64,000 bases of DNA from Cryptomeria japonica. Its lineage: Eukaryota > Streptophyta > Pinopsida > Cupressales > Cupressaceae. A model generated the notes under the pieces. The model was not told where the DNA came from. It made no database searches and was given only the letters and a program-made list of their open reading frames with translations. Below, piece by piece: positions 61,241-64,000 of this stretch. The stretch is taken from assembly GCF_030272615.1 (NCBI RefSeq), contig NC_081407.1, positions 267,794,075 to 267,858,074 of the forward strand. The letters are read 5' to 3'. A program made the position numbers and the translations under genes. Every line of letters begins with the position of its first letter. Positions within the stretch are counted from its first letter, which is position 1.

Positions 61241-63169
61241 CCTCGGGAGATCGTTCGTGCACTAAAGGCATGAATGATCTCTCGAAAGAAGAGGAATGTT
61301 ATTTGAAAGATATAAGAGTGGATAGCTGATGACATGCATGGGTTTGATAAGATTGATCAGATTGAGATTAAGTTTGGTTTTAGGAATGACACCTCATGTA
61401 TAAGAAAAAGATGATCAAAACGTTTGGTTTCAGGAACAATATATCTTGTATAAGACATGATCAAAACGTATGGTTTCAAGAAAGATACATCCCGCATAAG
61501 ACATGTTCAAGTTGATGTTGATAGATGGATGGTGAAGATATGAAAGTGAAGAAAGATTCCATGATGATGTGATAGATATGCATGTGATGGATGCAATGAT
61601 GAATATGATTAGATGATGATGATGAGATGTATGATATGAGATGTTTATTAAAAATGAGATGTATGATATGAGATGTAAGAATGACACGACGATGATAATG
61701 ATAATGAAATGATACTAATGCAATATTAAAATGATATGCAAACTAATGCAAGATTAAGATGATAATGATACTAATGCAAGATTAAAATGATATGAAACCT
61801 AATGCAAGATTAAGATGATAATGATATATAGCTAATGGAAAGCTTAATATGCATTCTCCTTCTAAATGTTGCCATCTATTTTGATCAAAGTGTCAGTGCT
61901 TCCTTTGTTTATCATCGAGCCTTGATTTGTTGAAAGTTGATACAAGCATCGTGGTATAATTGAACCATAATGACCCGAGTATAACTTACATGGATTTTGA
62001 TATTGCAAGATGACACAAGCATCGAGGTATAATTGAACCAAGATGACACGAGTGTTGCTTGCGTAAAATAGACAAGAGTTAACCTTTGTCCTATACAAAT
62101 CCAAAATGTCTTTAGTGATATGTTACCCAATCATGTCGTAAGACAAATTTGCATAATAGAAGACTTCACTCCCAAACAATAGACAAAGAAAACATCACAT
62201 TCCTTCCTTGCTTCTCTATTCGTTGAGACATCCTTGAGTCACTTAGGAGATATGATAAGAAAAAATTAACAACCATAAGTAAGCATGCATTCTATTGGAA
62301 ATATATTCTTGTCAAGTAAAACATCTTGCAAATAGATCTTTTGTTCAATTCCAATCAGTTCAATTCCATGATATCTAGTATTCTTGCATTGTCGTTGTCA
62401 TTTGTTGGTTGTTCTGATCCTTGTTGTCTTTCTACGTGTTTGGTCTGATGTCTAAAACCCTCAAGGCGAAATGCCCCTAACGAGTTCAAGATTTTTCCCC
62501 TTGCTGTTGATACTACTTCAATATGGATATGTACATTGATCACCAAGGCATGGTGGGATATGATAATTTGGATAATTGATTCAGATAAATCAAGGACAAT
62601 GACTATGCTAAGTATGTCCAGGATTGATAAGCACTTGTGAATTTCTGGTGTGGCTTAGATGGGTGGATATGATATGTATAAACTGATGGAGGAACCGCTC
62701 TATCACAAATAGTGAGCTTGTTTCTAGGTTTTCGCCACTTGCTTTTATTGCACTTTTTGATTTTTATGATTTTTGAAAGGTGAAACATGTACTGCCATCA
62801 ATTGATAAAGATAAGTCTAACTAGAACAAAATCCAGTAGTCATACTGATCTATGTCATTGTTTTGATTTGTTCAATGATTGATAAGAATGTCTGGTTTCA
62901 AAGAGTGAGTACCTCGTATAAGATCGACCTATCTAGTTTCGAGTGTACTTATCCCTGTATTAGACATGTTGATGTTGATATATTCGAGTGATGAATTGAT
63001 TAACAAGACACGTGATCAGTTTGATTGTAGACTTCGAGAGTTTTTTATTAAAAAGAAATATTGAAGAAGTGAGGAAGACTAATGTGGGTATAGCACGTAC
63101 ATGCCCCACACGTCCACCGAGGTCGCGTTGGTATGAATCCTAATTGCGATATGGGTCAAGTGTCGATAT

Positions 63170-63510
63170 GTTTCAAAGGTCAATTTGGGTCAACTTGATT
63201 GTCGATATGCGATATGGGTCTTGATTCGATATGAGTCCTGATTGTGTTATGATGCTTGATTTTGATATGTTTCTAAGTTTCGATATGATTCTCGATTGAT
63301 TGAAGGATCTTTGATATGATACTTGTGTGATTGATATGAAATGTAATTTCGTTATGGATCATTGAATGCGATATGATACTGAACTTCGATATGTTGCTTG
63401 ATTTCGATATGGGACTCTAGTTGATTGATATGGTACTTGATTTTCGATGAGTTCTGATATGATGTTGTTGATTGATTCTCGATATGATGCTTGGTTTCGA
63501 TATGGGTTTT
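63170..63510. repeat. TTCGATATG short-unit repeat field
   Basis: Many irregularly spaced (15-30 bp) copies of GATATG followed by GCTTGATTTC or similar, related to the array at 60829-61240. Confidence 0.7.
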
Positions 63511-64000
63511 GTTTTTGATTTGATGGATGGGCCATGCGTTCATGCTTTGATTTTGTCGATTTTTTTTATTTTAGTTTTTGGACATTTTGTGATTTTTGGA
63601 TCTTTTTGGATTGGAAAAAAGATGTATTTGGTTTGCCCCAATGTCTAGCAAGGCAAGGAATGGATGAATGAATTGTTGAAATGAAGATGAATGGGTGAAA
63701 GATGGAGGTAGCTTATGAGGAGACATGTTAAGAGCTTTTTTGAAATCATGTTTTTGTCCTTAGTTTTGATCAAGATCAAGGATGAAAAAGGGGATATGGA
63801 TGGAGATAGGATATGGATAGGAGAAACAAGATCATATATAGTGATAGATGATGAAAGCAATGAACATATATGATAGATGGTATTGATAAGAGGGTATGAA
63901 TAAGGTGAAGCAAGATCATAGATAGCACTGGATGAATTTAGATAGGGTAATGGATATTGGAGGAAGGATAATGGGAGATATGGTAGGAAGAATAGAGTGG

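Larger units (their letters stand above)
60756..64000 (-). mobile_element. Internal 3' region of the Lys-family retrotransposon, non-coding
   Basis: Should hold the end of the pol/3' region, but no RT, RNase H, integrase or other domain is readable over 3.2 kb. It is rich in short repeats: the GATATGA-based array (60829-61240), three TGGTTTCA-GAA units about 50 bp apart (61371-61505), a 70-bp direct repeat around AAGCATCG-GGTATAATTGAAC (61940-62055) and TTCGATATG units (63170-63510). Absence of coding suggests a non-autonomous (LARD-like) element or a long 3' non-coding stretch. Confidence 0.6.

Noticed and set aside
60813-61335. Overlapping minus-strand Ile/Ser/His frames
   Set aside because: They follow the GATATGA tandem array in all phases.

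Overview
This is plant nuclear DNA: AT-rich, gene-poor and built mostly from retroelements in several stages of decay. Host-type content is small. There is one intact organelle-targeted mTERF-family gene (51788-52957), one intact nuclear tRNA-Lys(CTT) gene (29029-29101) and a plastid-derived insert of about 4.2 kb (about 45340-49560) carrying trnR-ACG, trnN-GUU and ndhF relics. The dense, old, nested elements with very long LTRs, together with a plastid ndhF source, suggest a gymnosperm that kept plastid ndh genes (for example a cupressophyte, cycad or Ginkgo rather than Pinaceae). That identification is inference, because an old plastid insert can predate gene loss.

Layout. 1-1560: 5' end of a minus-strand LTR retrotransposon (gag N-terminus, tRNA-Asp primer site, LTR). 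3119-12323: a decayed minus-strand L1-type LINE, split by a 3882-bp LTR-bounded insertion (4613-8494) with matching TGGAT target duplications. 12324-16356: AT-rich DNA with a 108-bp (AT)n tract. 16357-19933: a decayed minus-strand reading frame of about 1190 codons that I cannot assign to a family, preceded by a GC-richer tandem array of about 130-bp units (20240-21320). 21785-22118: compound microsatellite. 24180-24720: a second LINE remnant. 29029-29101: tRNA-Lys(CTT). 30305-34930: leader, tRNA-Lys primer site and 5' LTR of a minus-strand LTR retrotransposon; this LTR contains a 1102-bp solo LTR with CAAGT target duplications. 37297-38155: nested tandem duplication. 42942-43440: Copia fragment. 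45340-49560: plastid insert. 51650-53430: mTERF gene, whose 5' and 3' ends are each partially duplicated in tandem. 55742-59149: plus-strand LINE with ORF1, endonuclease and RT, cut by the 3' LTR (59150-60738) of a second member of the tRNA-Lys-primed family, whose internal region runs off the right edge.

Apart from the mTERF gene and the tRNA gene I see no convincing functional host gene. The retroelement parts give a readable relative order of insertions: LINE then LTR element at 4613; Lys-primed LTR then solo LTR at 33810; LINE then Lys-primed LTR at 59150. The least explained feature is the large decayed open frame at 16.4-19.9 kb with its upstream tandem array.
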